A model generated the notes under the pieces. That model saw nothing but the letters and a program-made list of their open reading frames with translations, did no database searches and was not told where the DNA came from. 61,024 bases of DNA, taken from positions 57,960 to 118,983 of the forward strand of contig MWDF01000003.1 in assembly GCA_002070415.1 (NCBI GenBank), written 5' to 3'. The position numbers and the translations under genes are program-made. Positions 16,940 to 25,194 of the stretch are shown one piece after another (position 1 is the first letter of the stretch; each line of letters begins with the position of its first letter). The DNA comes from Firmicutes bacterium ADurb.Bin153 (lineage in GTDB: Bacteria > Bacillota > DTU025 > MWDF01).

Positions 16940-17953
16940 TCACGCCTTGCTTCCCCATCTCATTACCGCCGAGGCCCATACGAACCCCAGGCCCGCCCCG
17001 ACCATGCTGATTATGTCACCGTCTTTGACCTTCCCGGCCTTAAGGCCCAGGTCCAGCGACAACAGCTGGTCGTTCTGCCCCAGGTGGCCGTACTCGTCCA
17101 GGTAGGTCGTCTGCTCCGGCGTAAGGCCCAGCTCCAGGAGCACAGCGTCATGGGCGCTCTTCTTGAAGTGCAGTATCGCCAGGTAGTCCACGTCCTTCTC
17201 CGTAAGCCCGCCCGAGCGCCTCAAGGCTTCCCTTACCACCCAGTAGAAGTTGGGCATCGTCTTCTCCCCGAGCTTCCTCTTGAACTCCTCGGGGTCATCG
17301 ATGCCGAAGTAGGCCTTCTGGTCGTCGCCGGGTTCGGGAGGCCATCTTTTGGAGCCCAGCACGGGCACCACGCAAAGCTCCGAGAACGACCCGTCCCCCT
17401 TGAAGGCCGTCCCCAGGAGCACGTTCTTACCGTATCCGCGCCTAAGCACGGCAGCCGCGCCGCCCGCTGCCAGGTCCGCCATGAACGTCGTCTCCGGCAC
17501 CGCGAGGTCTATGAGGTCGGCGTTCCTGTAGCCCGACACGAGGAGCACGGTCCTGTTGGTCTCGCTGGCCATCATGAGGCCCTTCGCCACTTCCAGGGCG
17601 GCCATGAACGAGCCGCACATCGCCTCCATGTCGAAGCCCCACGCGTTCACCGCGCCGAGCCCGTCCGCCACCTTGAGGCTCGCGAGCCAGCAGGGGTAGT
17701 CCTTGTGCTGGGCGCCGAACCAGAGTACGACGTCTATCTCCCCCGGATCTATGCCAGCCGCCTCCACGGCCTTCCTCGCGGCCTTAAGGCCCATGTTCGA
17801 GGTCGTATCGCCGGGTCCCGGCACGGGCTTGCTCTTGATCCCGAACTTCAGGGCTATGACATTCTCGGGTATTCCCGTCTTCGCCGCTATCTCAGCGGCG
17901 TCCATGCGCGATTCGGGCACATAAAGCCCGTATCCCATCATACCTATGTCCAA
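16940..17953 (-). CDS. KAS III-like (FabH-fold) condensing enzyme, first copy
   Basis: Thiolase-fold protein of 337 residues. The nucleophile Cys113 (EAMCGSF) aligns with FabH Cys112, and His262 (AILHFKK) with FabH His244. The Asn of the FabH triad (GNTS) is replaced: the matching stretch reads YGHLGQND, with His at 290. Known FabH-fold proteins without this Asn often do non-decarboxylative chemistry. The TTG start at 17953 has AAGGAG 8 bases upstream. First gene of the leftward operon and divergent from the TetR-like gene, whose operon holds a second KAS III-like protein. HMG-CoA-synthase-like or PqsC-like roles are possible. Confidence 0.8.
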   Translation of the reverse strand: MDIGMMGYGLYVPESRMDAAEIAAKTGIPENVIALKFGIKSKPVPGPGDTTSNMGLKAARKAVEAAGIDPGEIDVVLWFGAQHKDYPCWLASLKVADGLGAVNAWGFDMEAMCGSFMAALEVAKGLMMASETNRTVLLVSGYRNADLIDLAVPETTFMADLAAGGAAAVLRRGYGKNVLLGTAFKGDGSFSELCVVPVLGSKRWPPEPGDDQKAYFGIDDPEEFKRKLGEKTMPNFYWVVREALRRSGGLTEKDVDYLAILHFKKSAHDAVLLELGLTPEQTTYLDEYGHLGQNDQLLSLDLGLKAGKVKDGDIISMVGAGLGFVWASAVMRWGSKA

Positions 17954-17981
17954 GTCGCACACTCCTTGCTCGTGTTTTGCC

Positions 17982-17997
17982 TTGAATATGTTCTCAA
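17982..17997. promoter_or_regulatory. Putative regulator site 1 (leftward operon)
   Basis: The bases TGAATATGTTCTCAA (17983-17997) recur with one mismatch at 18128-18142. With one more base the site is an imperfect inverted repeat (TTGA...TCAA). It lies 29 bases from the KAS III-like start, downstream of a weak minus-strand promoter (TTGCCA, then an AT-rich -10), a suitable place for repression. Confidence 0.5.
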
Positions 17998-18127
17998 TAA
18001 TATTTAATGATATTCCCCGCAGATTGGCAATATCCTTCTTGGTTTCGACAATTTCCTCATGATTTGGGGAAATATTTGTCCTCGGAGCTTAGCAGGATTC
18101 TGCGCCTCAGTGTAATATACTTATTGA

Positions 18128-18142
18128 TGAATAGGTTCTCAA
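18128..18142. promoter_or_regulatory. Putative regulator site 2 (rightward operon)
   Basis: TGAATAGGTTCTCAA, the second copy of the 15-bp site, lies just after a TATACT -10 (18116-18121), at about the expected transcription start of the tandem-TetR gene. The same orientation and one mismatch relative to site 1 suggest that one protein controls both divergent units. Confidence 0.5.
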
Positions 18143-18157
18143 ATAGGTAGGTGCGGT

Positions 18158-19288
18158 ATGCGGAGAGGCGAGGCTAGGGAAAAGATAATATCGGCCGCGG
18201 AGAGGCTTTTCGCGAACAAATGGTACTCGACGGTGTCGGTGGCGGACATATGCCGCAGCGCGGGGGTCTCCAACGGGATCGCGTACCACTACTACAGGAA
18301 CAAGGACGAGCTCCTGGCGGACATCATGGAGCGGACCATAGAAGTCGTCGGCGGCGGCCCTTCCCTCGAGGGCGCGGGACCGGACGGCATGCTGAGGAAC
18401 TACGTGGCGGACCTGCTCGGGATAACGGTCGAGCGGAAGCACCTCATAAGGTCCTTCAGGCAGGGCCAGTACAGGATGCTCGGCTACGAGCGGAAGCTTC
18501 ACGAGGTGTACACCAAGCACCTGGAGGCCGTGCTGAAAAGGAAGGTGTGCGAGCCCGAGTACGAGTTCATAATGTCGGGGCTGAGGTTCGTCAACATACG
18601 GCATGCCTTCGACGGGAGCCCCGCGGACATAGGCACGCTATATGAGGTGCTGACAAGGGGCGCCTTCCCGGGCATATCGATGCGGCCGCTTGGCGAGTTC
18701 CTGCCGAACAGGGTCCTCCCCCCGGCCGTCGACATCATACAGGACACTCGATCGAAGCTGCTCAAATCGGGCAAGGAGCTCATCGGCGAAAGTGATTTCG
18801 CATCCGTCGGGATAGCGGACGTCACAGGCAAGGCCGGGATATCGGTCGGGTCCTTCTACAGCCACTTCGAATCGAAGGAGCGGTTCCTTGCCGAGATGAT
18901 AAGGCAGATATCGAAGGAGCTCAGGAGATTCATCAGGATCAACATGCCAAAGTGCGAGACAAGGCTCGAGGAGGAGCTGGCGGGCCTATACTTGTTCTGC
19001 CTGTACCTCACCTTCGACCCCGTCTGCTACGCTGTCGTAAGGCAGGGTGAATACGTGGTGCCGGACGTGGCCAGGGGCTACTACGACGGCTTCGTTGACG
19101 GGTACTTGAAGCGCATGGACTGGCTCCCTGAGGGCTGGGACAGGGGCACCGTCGCCAACTTCTGCATCGGCATAGCCCACTACCTTGGGATGGAGCTCAC
19201 GTTCTCGGGAGCGAAGAAGGACATCAGGCAGTGCATCGCGGAGCTTGCCGGATATTACGGACGCGGCATAGGCCGCACGGAGGTGTGA
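18158..19288 (+). CDS. Transcriptional regulator with two TetR units in one chain
   Basis: A 376-residue protein, about twice the usual TetR length (190-220). Residues 8-54 form a TetR DNA-binding domain (ISAAERLFANKWYSTVSVAD, then AYHYYRNKDELL). Residues 195-245 form a second one (LKSGKELIGESDFASVGIAD, then SFYSHFESKERFL). Each is followed by a helical ligand/dimer region. A single chain could therefore mimic a TetR dimer or bridge two sites. The ATG follows TAGGTAGGTG. It leads the rightward operon, lies divergent from the KAS III/liv operon, and most likely binds the two repeats at 17983 and 18128. The ligand is probably an acyl-CoA or the transported acid, by inference. Confidence 0.85.
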   Translation: MRRGEAREKIISAAERLFANKWYSTVSVADICRSAGVSNGIAYHYYRNKDELLADIMERTIEVVGGGPSLEGAGPDGMLRNYVADLLGITVERKHLIRSFRQGQYRMLGYERKLHEVYTKHLEAVLKRKVCEPEYEFIMSGLRFVNIRHAFDGSPADIGTLYEVLTRGAFPGISMRPLGEFLPNRVLPPAVDIIQDTRSKLLKSGKELIGESDFASVGIADVTGKAGISVGSFYSHFESKERFLAEMIRQISKELRRFIRINMPKCETRLEEELAGLYLFCLYLTFDPVCYAVVRQGEYVVPDVARGYYDGFVDGYLKRMDWLPEGWDRGTVANFCIGIAHYLGMELTFSGAKKDIRQCIAELAGYYGRGIGRTEV

Positions 19289-19289
19289 C

Positions 19290-20297
19290 ATGCTACCGGT
19301 AAGGATATTGGGCACAGGGTTGTACGCCCCCGGGGAGCCCATCGACAACCTGGAGCTTATGAGGCTGACCGGGATAGAGTTCGACCCGGCCAGGACGGAA
19401 GAGAAGCTCGGCTACAAGACCAGGCACATGGCGAAACTAAGGGGCATCGACGAGAGCGCGCTCGATTTCGCGGAGAAGGCGGCGCTCGCGGCGATAGAGG
19501 ATGCTGGAATCGACGCCGGGGACATAGGGCTGTTCATAGTGGGCACCGACACGCCCGAGTACATATCCCCGTCGACGGCGGTCATGCTGCAGGGCAGGAT
19601 ACAGGGGAAGCAGACTCCTGCTTCCGCTTTCGACATGGTCGCCTCGTGCGCCAGCTTCGCGTCGGCGTTTAGCACGGCCGCCAGGATCATGGCGGTCGAT
19701 CCTTGTGTGGAGTATGCGCTCGTGACGGGCGTGTACAACATGCCCGCCTTCGTAAGGCCAATGGACGCCTTCGGCCTGATGGTGTTCGCGGACGGGGCCG
19801 GCTCGTTCGTGCTTGCAAGGGACGGCACGGGAAAATCGGGCTATCTCGAATCGGCCTTCGTGACGGACGGCACCCAGTGGGACTACATCGGCATCTATAC
19901 CGGCGGGGCTAGGAGGCAGGCGACCCATGAGCTGCTCGACGAGGGCAGGTGGGGCCTGGAGAACCTGAAGAGGCTTCCGGCCGACAGGAACTTGAAGCTG
20001 TGGCCGGTCGTGGTGGAAGAGCTCGTGAAGAAGGCCGGCGTAGGCATTGACGAGCTGGACCATATAATATTCACGCAGATCAACAAGTCTTTGATAGTAG
20101 ACATAATGTCCATGCTTGGCCTTCCCATGGAGAAGACCACGATGGTCATGGACAAGTACGCCTATACGGGCTCCGGCTGCATACCCATGGCCTTCCACCA
20201 CGCGGTGCGGGAAGGAAGGGTGAGACGGGGCGACCTGGTGGCCTTCATGGCGTCAGGATCCGGCCTGTCGGTGGCCGCCAATCTGTTCAGGTACTGA
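19290..20297 (+). CDS. KAS III-like protein, second copy, active site altered
   Basis: FabH-fold protein of 335 residues. Cys120 (MVASCASF) is in the nucleophile position. The FabH His (PHQAN) is replaced, with FTQIN (Thr262) in its place, and the Asn (GNTS) by AYTG (Tyr292), so two of three triad residues are missing. The N-terminal ILGTGLYAPGEPIDN and GTDTPEYISPSTAVMLQ blocks show that the fold is intact. It starts one base after the TetR-like gene ends, with GGAGG upstream. It may be a structural partner of the first copy, as PqsB is of PqsC, or may have its own chemistry. Confidence 0.8.
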   Translation: MLPVRILGTGLYAPGEPIDNLELMRLTGIEFDPARTEEKLGYKTRHMAKLRGIDESALDFAEKAALAAIEDAGIDAGDIGLFIVGTDTPEYISPSTAVMLQGRIQGKQTPASAFDMVASCASFASAFSTAARIMAVDPCVEYALVTGVYNMPAFVRPMDAFGLMVFADGAGSFVLARDGTGKSGYLESAFVTDGTQWDYIGIYTGGARRQATHELLDEGRWGLENLKRLPADRNLKLWPVVVEELVKKAGVGIDELDHIIFTQINKSLIVDIMSMLGLPMEKTTMVMDKYAYTGSGCIPMAFHHAVREGRVRRGDLVAFMASGSGLSVAANLFRY

Positions 20298-20333
20298 GGG
20301 CGGCCCTTACGATATTCCGATGGAGGTGTTCCT

Positions 20334-21644
20334 ATGATCGACTGGAAGGACGAGTACAAGAGAAGGTTGAGGTCAATTGACGAGGCCGTGGCGACGGTGA
20401 AGTCGAATGACGACATCGTAGTGGCAATGTGCGCGAGCGAGCCCCAGGGGCTGATGGGCGCGCTGCACAAGCGCGCAGGCAGCGTCGAGAACGTCAAGGT
20501 TTTCTCATGCCTTACTCTCAAGCCCTACGACTTCTTCATGAAGCCCGAGATGAAGGGGATATTCGAGCTCAATTCCTGGTTCCATACGGCAGGCATCAGG
20601 GAGGTCGTGAAGAAGGGCTACGGGACGGCCACTTACGTGCCGAACATGCTCCACAGGGCGGCGACCGACCGGATGTACGCCAGGAGGCCGGACGTCTTCA
20701 TGGGGGCGTGTACGCCCCCCGACAGGCACGGGAACGTATACCTGGCGATGAGCCTCACATACGAGAAGGACGTGCTGGAAAACGCCGGCCGGGTGATCCT
20801 CGAGGTAAACGAGAAGATGCCCAGGGTCTTCGGGGACACGCTGGTAAACGTCAGGGATGTGGACATATTCGTCGAGAACACACAGGAAGTGCCCGAGATG
20901 CCAGGCGCTCAACCCGGCGAGGTCGACATGCTTATAGGCTCGCACATAGCCGAGCTGGTCGAGGACGGGTCTACCATACAGCTCGGCATAGGAGGGATAC
21001 CCAACGCGGTGGCCCTGTCGCTTAAGGACAAGCGCGATTTGGGCGTACATACCGAGATGTTCGTCGATTCGATGATGGACCTGTACGAAATGGGGGTCTT
21101 GACCAACAGGAAGAAGGGCTTCATGAAGGACAGGGCGGTGACTACGTTCTGCATGGGTTCCAAGAGGCTGTACGACTGGATCGACGACAACCCCGTCGTG
21201 GAGTTCCACCGCGGCAAGTGGGTCAACGACCCTTGCGTGGTGAGGCAGAACACGAGGATGGTCTCCATCAACACTTGCCTTTCGGTAGACCTGACAGGGC
21301 AGGTGGCGTCCGAATCGCTGGGTCCGGTCCAGTATTCCGGCACCGGGGGCCAGACCGATACGGCGGTTGGCGCCGTGGAGGGCCTGGACGGGCTGGGCAA
21401 GTCGATCATAGCCTGCTACTCGACCGCAAAGGGCGGAACGATCTCCACAATCACCCCCTTGCTTGCGGAGGGCTCGGCCGTCACCCTGCATAGGTCGAAC
21501 GTGGATTTCGTGGTCACCGAGAACGGCATCGCCTCGCTGAGGGGCAGGAGCGTCAGGGAGAGGGCCAAGGCCCTCATAGCCATCGCCCACCCCGACCACA
21601 GGAAGGACCTGGCGGAAAGGGCCAAGGCGCTCGACATTCTATAG
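20334..21644 (+). CDS. Acetyl-CoA hydrolase / CoA-transferase family protein
   Basis: Cytoplasmic enzyme of 436 residues, the length of 4-hydroxybutyrate/butyryl-CoA:acetate CoA-transferases. It shows GACTPPDRHGN, QLGIGGIPNAV, HTEMFVDSMMDL, SGTGGQTDTAVGA and VVTENGIASLRGRS, the landmarks of this family. It would load CoA on the free acid using acetyl-CoA or another acyl-CoA as donor. The ATG follows GGAGGTG. Placed between a KAS III-like gene and a thiolase, it is well suited to activate the acid released by the hydrolase domain of the livM fusion. Confidence 0.88.
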   Translation: MIDWKDEYKRRLRSIDEAVATVKSNDDIVVAMCASEPQGLMGALHKRAGSVENVKVFSCLTLKPYDFFMKPEMKGIFELNSWFHTAGIREVVKKGYGTATYVPNMLHRAATDRMYARRPDVFMGACTPPDRHGNVYLAMSLTYEKDVLENAGRVILEVNEKMPRVFGDTLVNVRDVDIFVENTQEVPEMPGAQPGEVDMLIGSHIAELVEDGSTIQLGIGGIPNAVALSLKDKRDLGVHTEMFVDSMMDLYEMGVLTNRKKGFMKDRAVTTFCMGSKRLYDWIDDNPVVEFHRGKWVNDPCVVRQNTRMVSINTCLSVDLTGQVASESLGPVQYSGTGGQTDTAVGAVEGLDGLGKSIIACYSTAKGGTISTITPLLAEGSAVTLHRSNVDFVVTENGIASLRGRSVRERAKALIAIAHPDHRKDLAERAKALDIL

Positions 21645-21687
21645 TAGGCCAATCGCCCCTCCTTGAAGGGGCTTCGGAGGTGTTTCA

Positions 21688-22881
21688 ATGCGTGATGTAG
21701 TGATAGTGGGGGCAAAACGCACCGCCATAGGCTCTTTCGGAGGGGCCTTCAAGGACATGCCGGCGGTGGACCTGGGGGCCGCGGCGGCCAAAGCGGCGCT
21801 TAAGCACGCCGGTATCGAGCCCGGACAGGTGGACGAGACGATAGTGGGCTGCATACTCCAGGCGGGCCTCGGGCAGGGCGTCGGAAGGCAGGTGGCGGTA
21901 AGGGCCGGCATACCGGTGGAGAAGCCGGCATACGCGGTCAACAAGCTGTGCGGTTCCGGGATGAAGGCGGTGGTCCTCGGGGCGCAGGCCATAATGCTAG
22001 GAGACGCGGAAGTCGTGCTAGCTGGCGGCGTGGAGAACATGAGCCGTTCGCCATACCTGGTGCCGTCCGCAAGGTACGGCGCGAGGATGGGCGACGCCCA
22101 GATGGTGGATTCAATGATTAACGACGCCCTGATGGACGCTTTCAACGGCTGCCACATGGGCGTGACGGCGGAGAACCTTGCGGACGAATGGTCTGTGACG
22201 AGGCAGGAGATGGACGAGTTCGCGGCCGCAAGCCAGCAGAAATGCGAGGCCGCCACGGCGGCCGGCAGGTTCAAGGACGAGATAGCCGCCGTTTCGATAC
22301 CGCAGAGGAAGGGTGAGCCGCTTACGGTGGACGGCGACGAATTCCCCAGGAAGGGCGTCACGGCAGAATCCATCTCGAAGCTGAAGCCTGCTTTCAGGCA
22401 GGACGGCAGGGTGACCGCGGCCAATGCCTCCGGGATCAACGACGGGGCGGCCTTCGTGGTGCTGACCAGCGCCGAGAACGCCGACAGGCTGGGCCTTAAG
22501 GTGCTCGCCAGGTTGGTTTCCTACGGGACTGCCGGAGTGGACCCCAAGGTAATGGGCTACGGCCCAGTGCCGGCCATAGGGACGGCGCTGAGAAGGGCCG
22601 GCTGGAAGCTGTCGGACGTGGGGCTCATAGAGCTGAACGAAGCCTTCGCGGCGCAATCGATAGCCGTGCTTAAGGGGCTCGAGAAGGAACACGGGCCCAT
22701 AGACCGCGCTATAGTCAACGTAAACGGCGGCGCAATCGCGCTCGGGCACCCCGTGGGCGCGTCGGGGGCGAGGATAATGATCACGCTGCTTTACGAGATG
22801 GAAAGGCGCGGGGTCAGGAAAGGCCTCGCAAGCTTGTGCATAGGCGGCGGTATGGGAATAGCCGTGCTTGTCGAGAAATAG
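21688..22881 (+). CDS. Acetyl-CoA C-acetyltransferase (thiolase)
   Basis: Thiolase of 397 residues that cleaves 3-oxoacyl-CoA with CoA, or condenses two acetyl-CoA. All three active-site blocks are present: Cys88 in [22 protein letters not shown] with the catalytic His near the C-terminus, and CIGGGMG with the second Cys. [11 protein letters not shown] is also typical. The ATG follows GGAGGTG. It is the last gene of the rightward operon and the final step of the proposed breakdown route. Confidence 0.93.
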   Translation: MRDVVIVGAKRTAIGSFGGAFKDMPAVDLGAAAAKAALKHAGIEPGQVDETIVGCILQAGLGQGVGRQVAVRAGIPVEKPAYAVNKLCGSGMKAVVLGAQAIMLGDAEVVLAGGVENMSRSPYLVPSARYGARMGDAQMVDSMINDALMDAFNGCHMGVTAENLADEWSVTRQEMDEFAAASQQKCEAATAAGRFKDEIAAVSIPQRKGEPLTVDGDEFPRKGVTAESISKLKPAFRQDGRVTAANASGINDGAAFVVLTSAENADRLGLKVLARLVSYGTAGVDPKVMGYGPVPAIGTALRRAGWKLSDVGLIELNEAFAAQSIAVLKGLEKEHGPIDRAIVNVNGGAIALGHPVGASGARIMITLLYEMERRGVRKGLASLCIGGGMGIAVLVEK

Positions 22882-22920
22882 CGGGCCAAAGGTACGGAAG
22901 AGGCAGCCGATGCCAGAATC

Positions 22921-22978
22921 GTATGCTCCCCCGGGGCGGACGGGAAACGACAGGACCGTCCGCCCCGGGGGAGCATAT
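22921..22978. terminator. Very long GC hairpin at the end of the thiolase operon
   Basis: A 22-bp near-perfect stem (arms 22922-22943 and 22956-22977, plus one G-T pair) with a 12-base loop lies between two convergent genes. No T-tract follows, so it may be a strong bidirectional transcription stop by structure alone or an exonuclease barrier. Confidence 0.65.
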
Positions 22979-23028
22979 CGATTCGACCATGACGTCGGCC
23001 GCCGCCGGACCAAGGGTACACAGCGCCG

Positions 23029-23685
23029 TTAGAGCTCCTGCATCCCACCCGAGGAGACGGCCCTGAACTCCTCTATCACCATGCTCGCGGCGTCCGTGGC
23101 CAGTCCCAGCTGCCCTTTGATCTGTACGAAGAACCATGCCGCCAAGTATTGCTGCGCGTCGTACTCACCTAGTAAGGTACCGTTCAGGGTGAACTTGTAA
23201 TGGTCACCCTTCTTCACCATCTCGAGGCTGTTCTCCCCTTCTTTGATTATCCCCGGGACCAGGCCGGTGATTATCTTGTGAAGCGTATAGTCGTCCCCCT
23301 TCTCTATCAGCGAGACACCCTGCACCGAAGGGTCCGCCACCGCGAATGTGAGCATGTGGAATGCGGAAGGGCTCCAGATCGGCTCATTCGAGACCAGGAG
23401 GAACAACTGGCCCACCTCATCACCCGTGAAGCCGAGCCCCAGCCTGATCCTTATCGTGACGTCGCCCTTGAACGCATATGGGCATAGAAGTGCCTTGTCG
23501 TCCAGCGATATGCCCGACGGGAGGAATTCGTACGATCCCTGACCTGATATGTCCCAGGCGACCTCGTCGTTGAAGAGCGCCTGCTCATTGCGGAAACTGA
23601 AGAAGAACACCTTGCCGCAGCCGGCAAGGAGCGCCAGCAGCACGAAAGCGCAAGATACCACCATCGCTTTGCTGGTACGCATCAT
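23029..23685 (-). CDS. Lipoprotein, paralogue of the one at 10 kb
   Basis: Protein of about 218 residues with a lipobox (ALLAGC) after a short hydrophobic signal. The mature part starts GKVFFFSFRNEQALF and carries NSLEMVKKGDHY followed by KFTLNGTLLGEYDA, which matches the lipoprotein at 9997-10614 block by block. I chose the ATG at 23685, with GGGGG 4 bases upstream; a second ATG follows at 23682. It stands alone between a convergent hairpin and a divergent nucleotidyltransferase gene. Function unknown; a beta-sandwich ligand-binding role is a fold-based guess. Confidence 0.65.
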   Translation of the reverse strand: MMRTSKAMVVSCAFVLLALLAGCGKVFFFSFRNEQALFNDEVAWDISGQGSYEFLPSGISLDDKALLCPYAFKGDVTIRIRLGLGFTGDEVGQLFLLVSNEPIWSPSAFHMLTFAVADPSVQGVSLIEKGDDYTLHKIITGLVPGIIKEGENSLEMVKKGDHYKFTLNGTLLGEYDAQQYLAAWFFVQIKGQLGLATDAASMVIEEFRAVSSGGMQEL

Positions 23686-23934
23686 ACCACCCCCTCTTGG
23701 ATAATTACCTCCGGAAACCATATCTCCTTCACTAGTTGAAATATTTTCTCGGCGAATTACGGAAGGCGCGCCCTACCACCCTTCCCCAAGGCGGCAAAGA
23801 GGCCTAGCTTTTGCACTTCTTTGCGAACTTGGTTCTCATATGCAGGCAAACGCCACGGACGCATTGAATACATTCGTCAGGGCGGCGGGATAACGATCGC
23901 GGGGCCGCCTCCAGGAATACATCGGAGGTGTTCG

Positions 23935-24645
23935 ATGAAGGCGCTTATACTGTGCGCGGGCTACGGCAAAAGGATGATGCCGATAACGCTTACGACCCCG
24001 AAGCCGCTGCTGCCTGTGAACGGCAGGCCGCTGGTGCTCAACATAATCGACAACATCGCCGGGGCCGGGATAAGGGAGATCACTATCATCTCCAACCAGA
24101 CCCACTACGAAGACTACATGCGTCTGCTGGAAGGATATCCCAACAAGGGCGTTCGTGTCATTTCGAACGGGGTGACGCGGCCCGAGGACGCCCTGGGCGC
24201 CATAGGCGACATGGCCCTTGCGATCTCAAGGATCGGGACGGACGACGACCTCCTGATAATTGCGGGCGACAGCCACCTGTCGTTCGGCCTCGGAGGCTTC
24301 ATTAGGTCGTACGAGGAGAACGGTTTGGACAGCGTGATCGTCCAGAGGGTAGACGATCGGGAGTACCTTAAGAGGCTCGGGGTTGCCGAGCTCGACGGAT
24401 CCGGCAGGATAGTAGGATTCGAAGAGAAGCCCGAGGAGCCGAGGTCGAACATGGCGGCCTACGCCGCCTACATTTTCAAAAGGGAAACCCTGCCCTTGGT
24501 GGACAAGTACCTCGAGCGAGGCAACCAGAAGGACGCCCTGGGCAAGATAATCGGATGGATCCTGGGACACACCACGGTGATGGGCTACATTCCGGAGGGC
24601 GCGTTCATCGACATAGGCACCCCCGAAACATACAGTAAGCTCTAG
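23935..24645 (+). CDS. Sugar-phosphate nucleotidyltransferase (NTP_transferase family)
   Basis: Cytoplasmic enzyme of 236 residues that would join an NTP and a sugar 1-phosphate. The N-terminus KALILCAGYGKRMMPITLTT, then PKPLLPVNGRP, is the nucleotide loop and the PKP block of RmlA/GalU-like enzymes. GDSHLSFG gives the metal-binding Asp, and GFEEKPEEP and IDIGTPETY are later landmarks. There is no C-terminal hexapeptide extension. I chose the ATG at 23935 because of GGAGGTG 5 bases before it; a longer frame to the left has no ribosome site. The sugar specificity is open. Its neighbours give no hint. Confidence 0.87.
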   Translation: MKALILCAGYGKRMMPITLTTPKPLLPVNGRPLVLNIIDNIAGAGIREITIISNQTHYEDYMRLLEGYPNKGVRVISNGVTRPEDALGAIGDMALAISRIGTDDDLLIIAGDSHLSFGLGGFIRSYEENGLDSVIVQRVDDREYLKRLGVAELDGSGRIVGFEEKPEEPRSNMAAYAAYIFKRETLPLVDKYLERGNQKDALGKIIGWILGHTTVMGYIPEGAFIDIGTPETYSKL

Positions 24646-24666
24646 CTACCGCGAGCGGATAAGGAA

Positions 24667-24692
24667 GAAGGACAGGCATCGGCCTGTCCTTC
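24667..24692. terminator. Bidirectional terminator
   Basis: A perfect 11-bp stem (24667-24677 with 24682-24692) with a 4-base loop lies between the nucleotidyltransferase and the convergent folK. On the minus strand it is followed by TTCCTT. Confidence 0.75.
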
Positions 24693-24701
24693 CCATTGCT
24701 T

Positions 24702-25193
24702 TCATATGCAGCCGGTAGGCTTTATCCTGCCCTCCGGGTCCAACGCCACGGCCTTCAGCGCAGCCGACATCCCGTCGGGCGCTTTCAGATCCGGGGCTAT
24801 CTCCGCAAGGGGCACCACGACGAAGGCCCTTTCCCACATGAGCGGGTGAGGTATCGTGAGCGCCTCTTCCCGCATCACTACGTCGCCCATGGTCAATATG
24901 TCTATGTCCACCGTCCTCGGGCCCCATTTGAAGCTCCTCTGCCTTCCCAATTCCTTCTCTATGGATGATATCGCCTCAAGCAGGTCCTCGGGTTCGATGC
25001 CACTGTCGAAGGCGGCGCACATGTTAATGAACGGCGGCTGGTCCTCATAGCCCCAGGGTTCGGTCTCGTAAAGCGACGACAGCCCCGACGCCTTCCCCAG
25101 CCTCTCTTCCAGGCTCAGCACGGCCTTCCTTATGTTCCCTTCCCTGTCCCCCATGTTCGAGCCCAGGGAGAGGTATATCCTTTTTTCCGCCAT
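24702..25193 (-). CDS. folK: 2-amino-4-hydroxy-6-hydroxymethyldihydropteridine diphosphokinase
   Basis: HPPK of 163 residues, the family's normal length, which transfers pyrophosphate from ATP to hydroxymethyl-dihydropterin in folate synthesis. It has YLSLGSNMGDR at the N-terminus, SSLYETEPWGYEDQPPF, the catalytic block WGPRTVDIDIL and IPHPLMWERAFVVVPL. Its ATG starts one base after the TGA of the ABC permease gene, so it is translated as the last gene of an unrelated ABC-transporter operon. No other folate gene lies nearby. Confidence 0.96.
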   Translation of the reverse strand: MAEKRIYLSLGSNMGDREGNIRKAVLSLEERLGKASGLSSLYETEPWGYEDQPPFINMCAAFDSGIEPEDLLEAISSIEKELGRQRSFKWGPRTVDIDILTMGDVVMREEALTIPHPLMWERAFVVVPLAEIAPDLKAPDGMSAALKAVALDPEGRIKPTGCI

Positions 25194-25194
25194 G

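Noticed and set aside
22921..22978. Long hairpin as a mobile-element terminal repeat or REP element
   Set aside because: Arms are adjacent with a 12-base loop, no transposase or target duplication is present, and the other hairpins in the window do not share its sequence.
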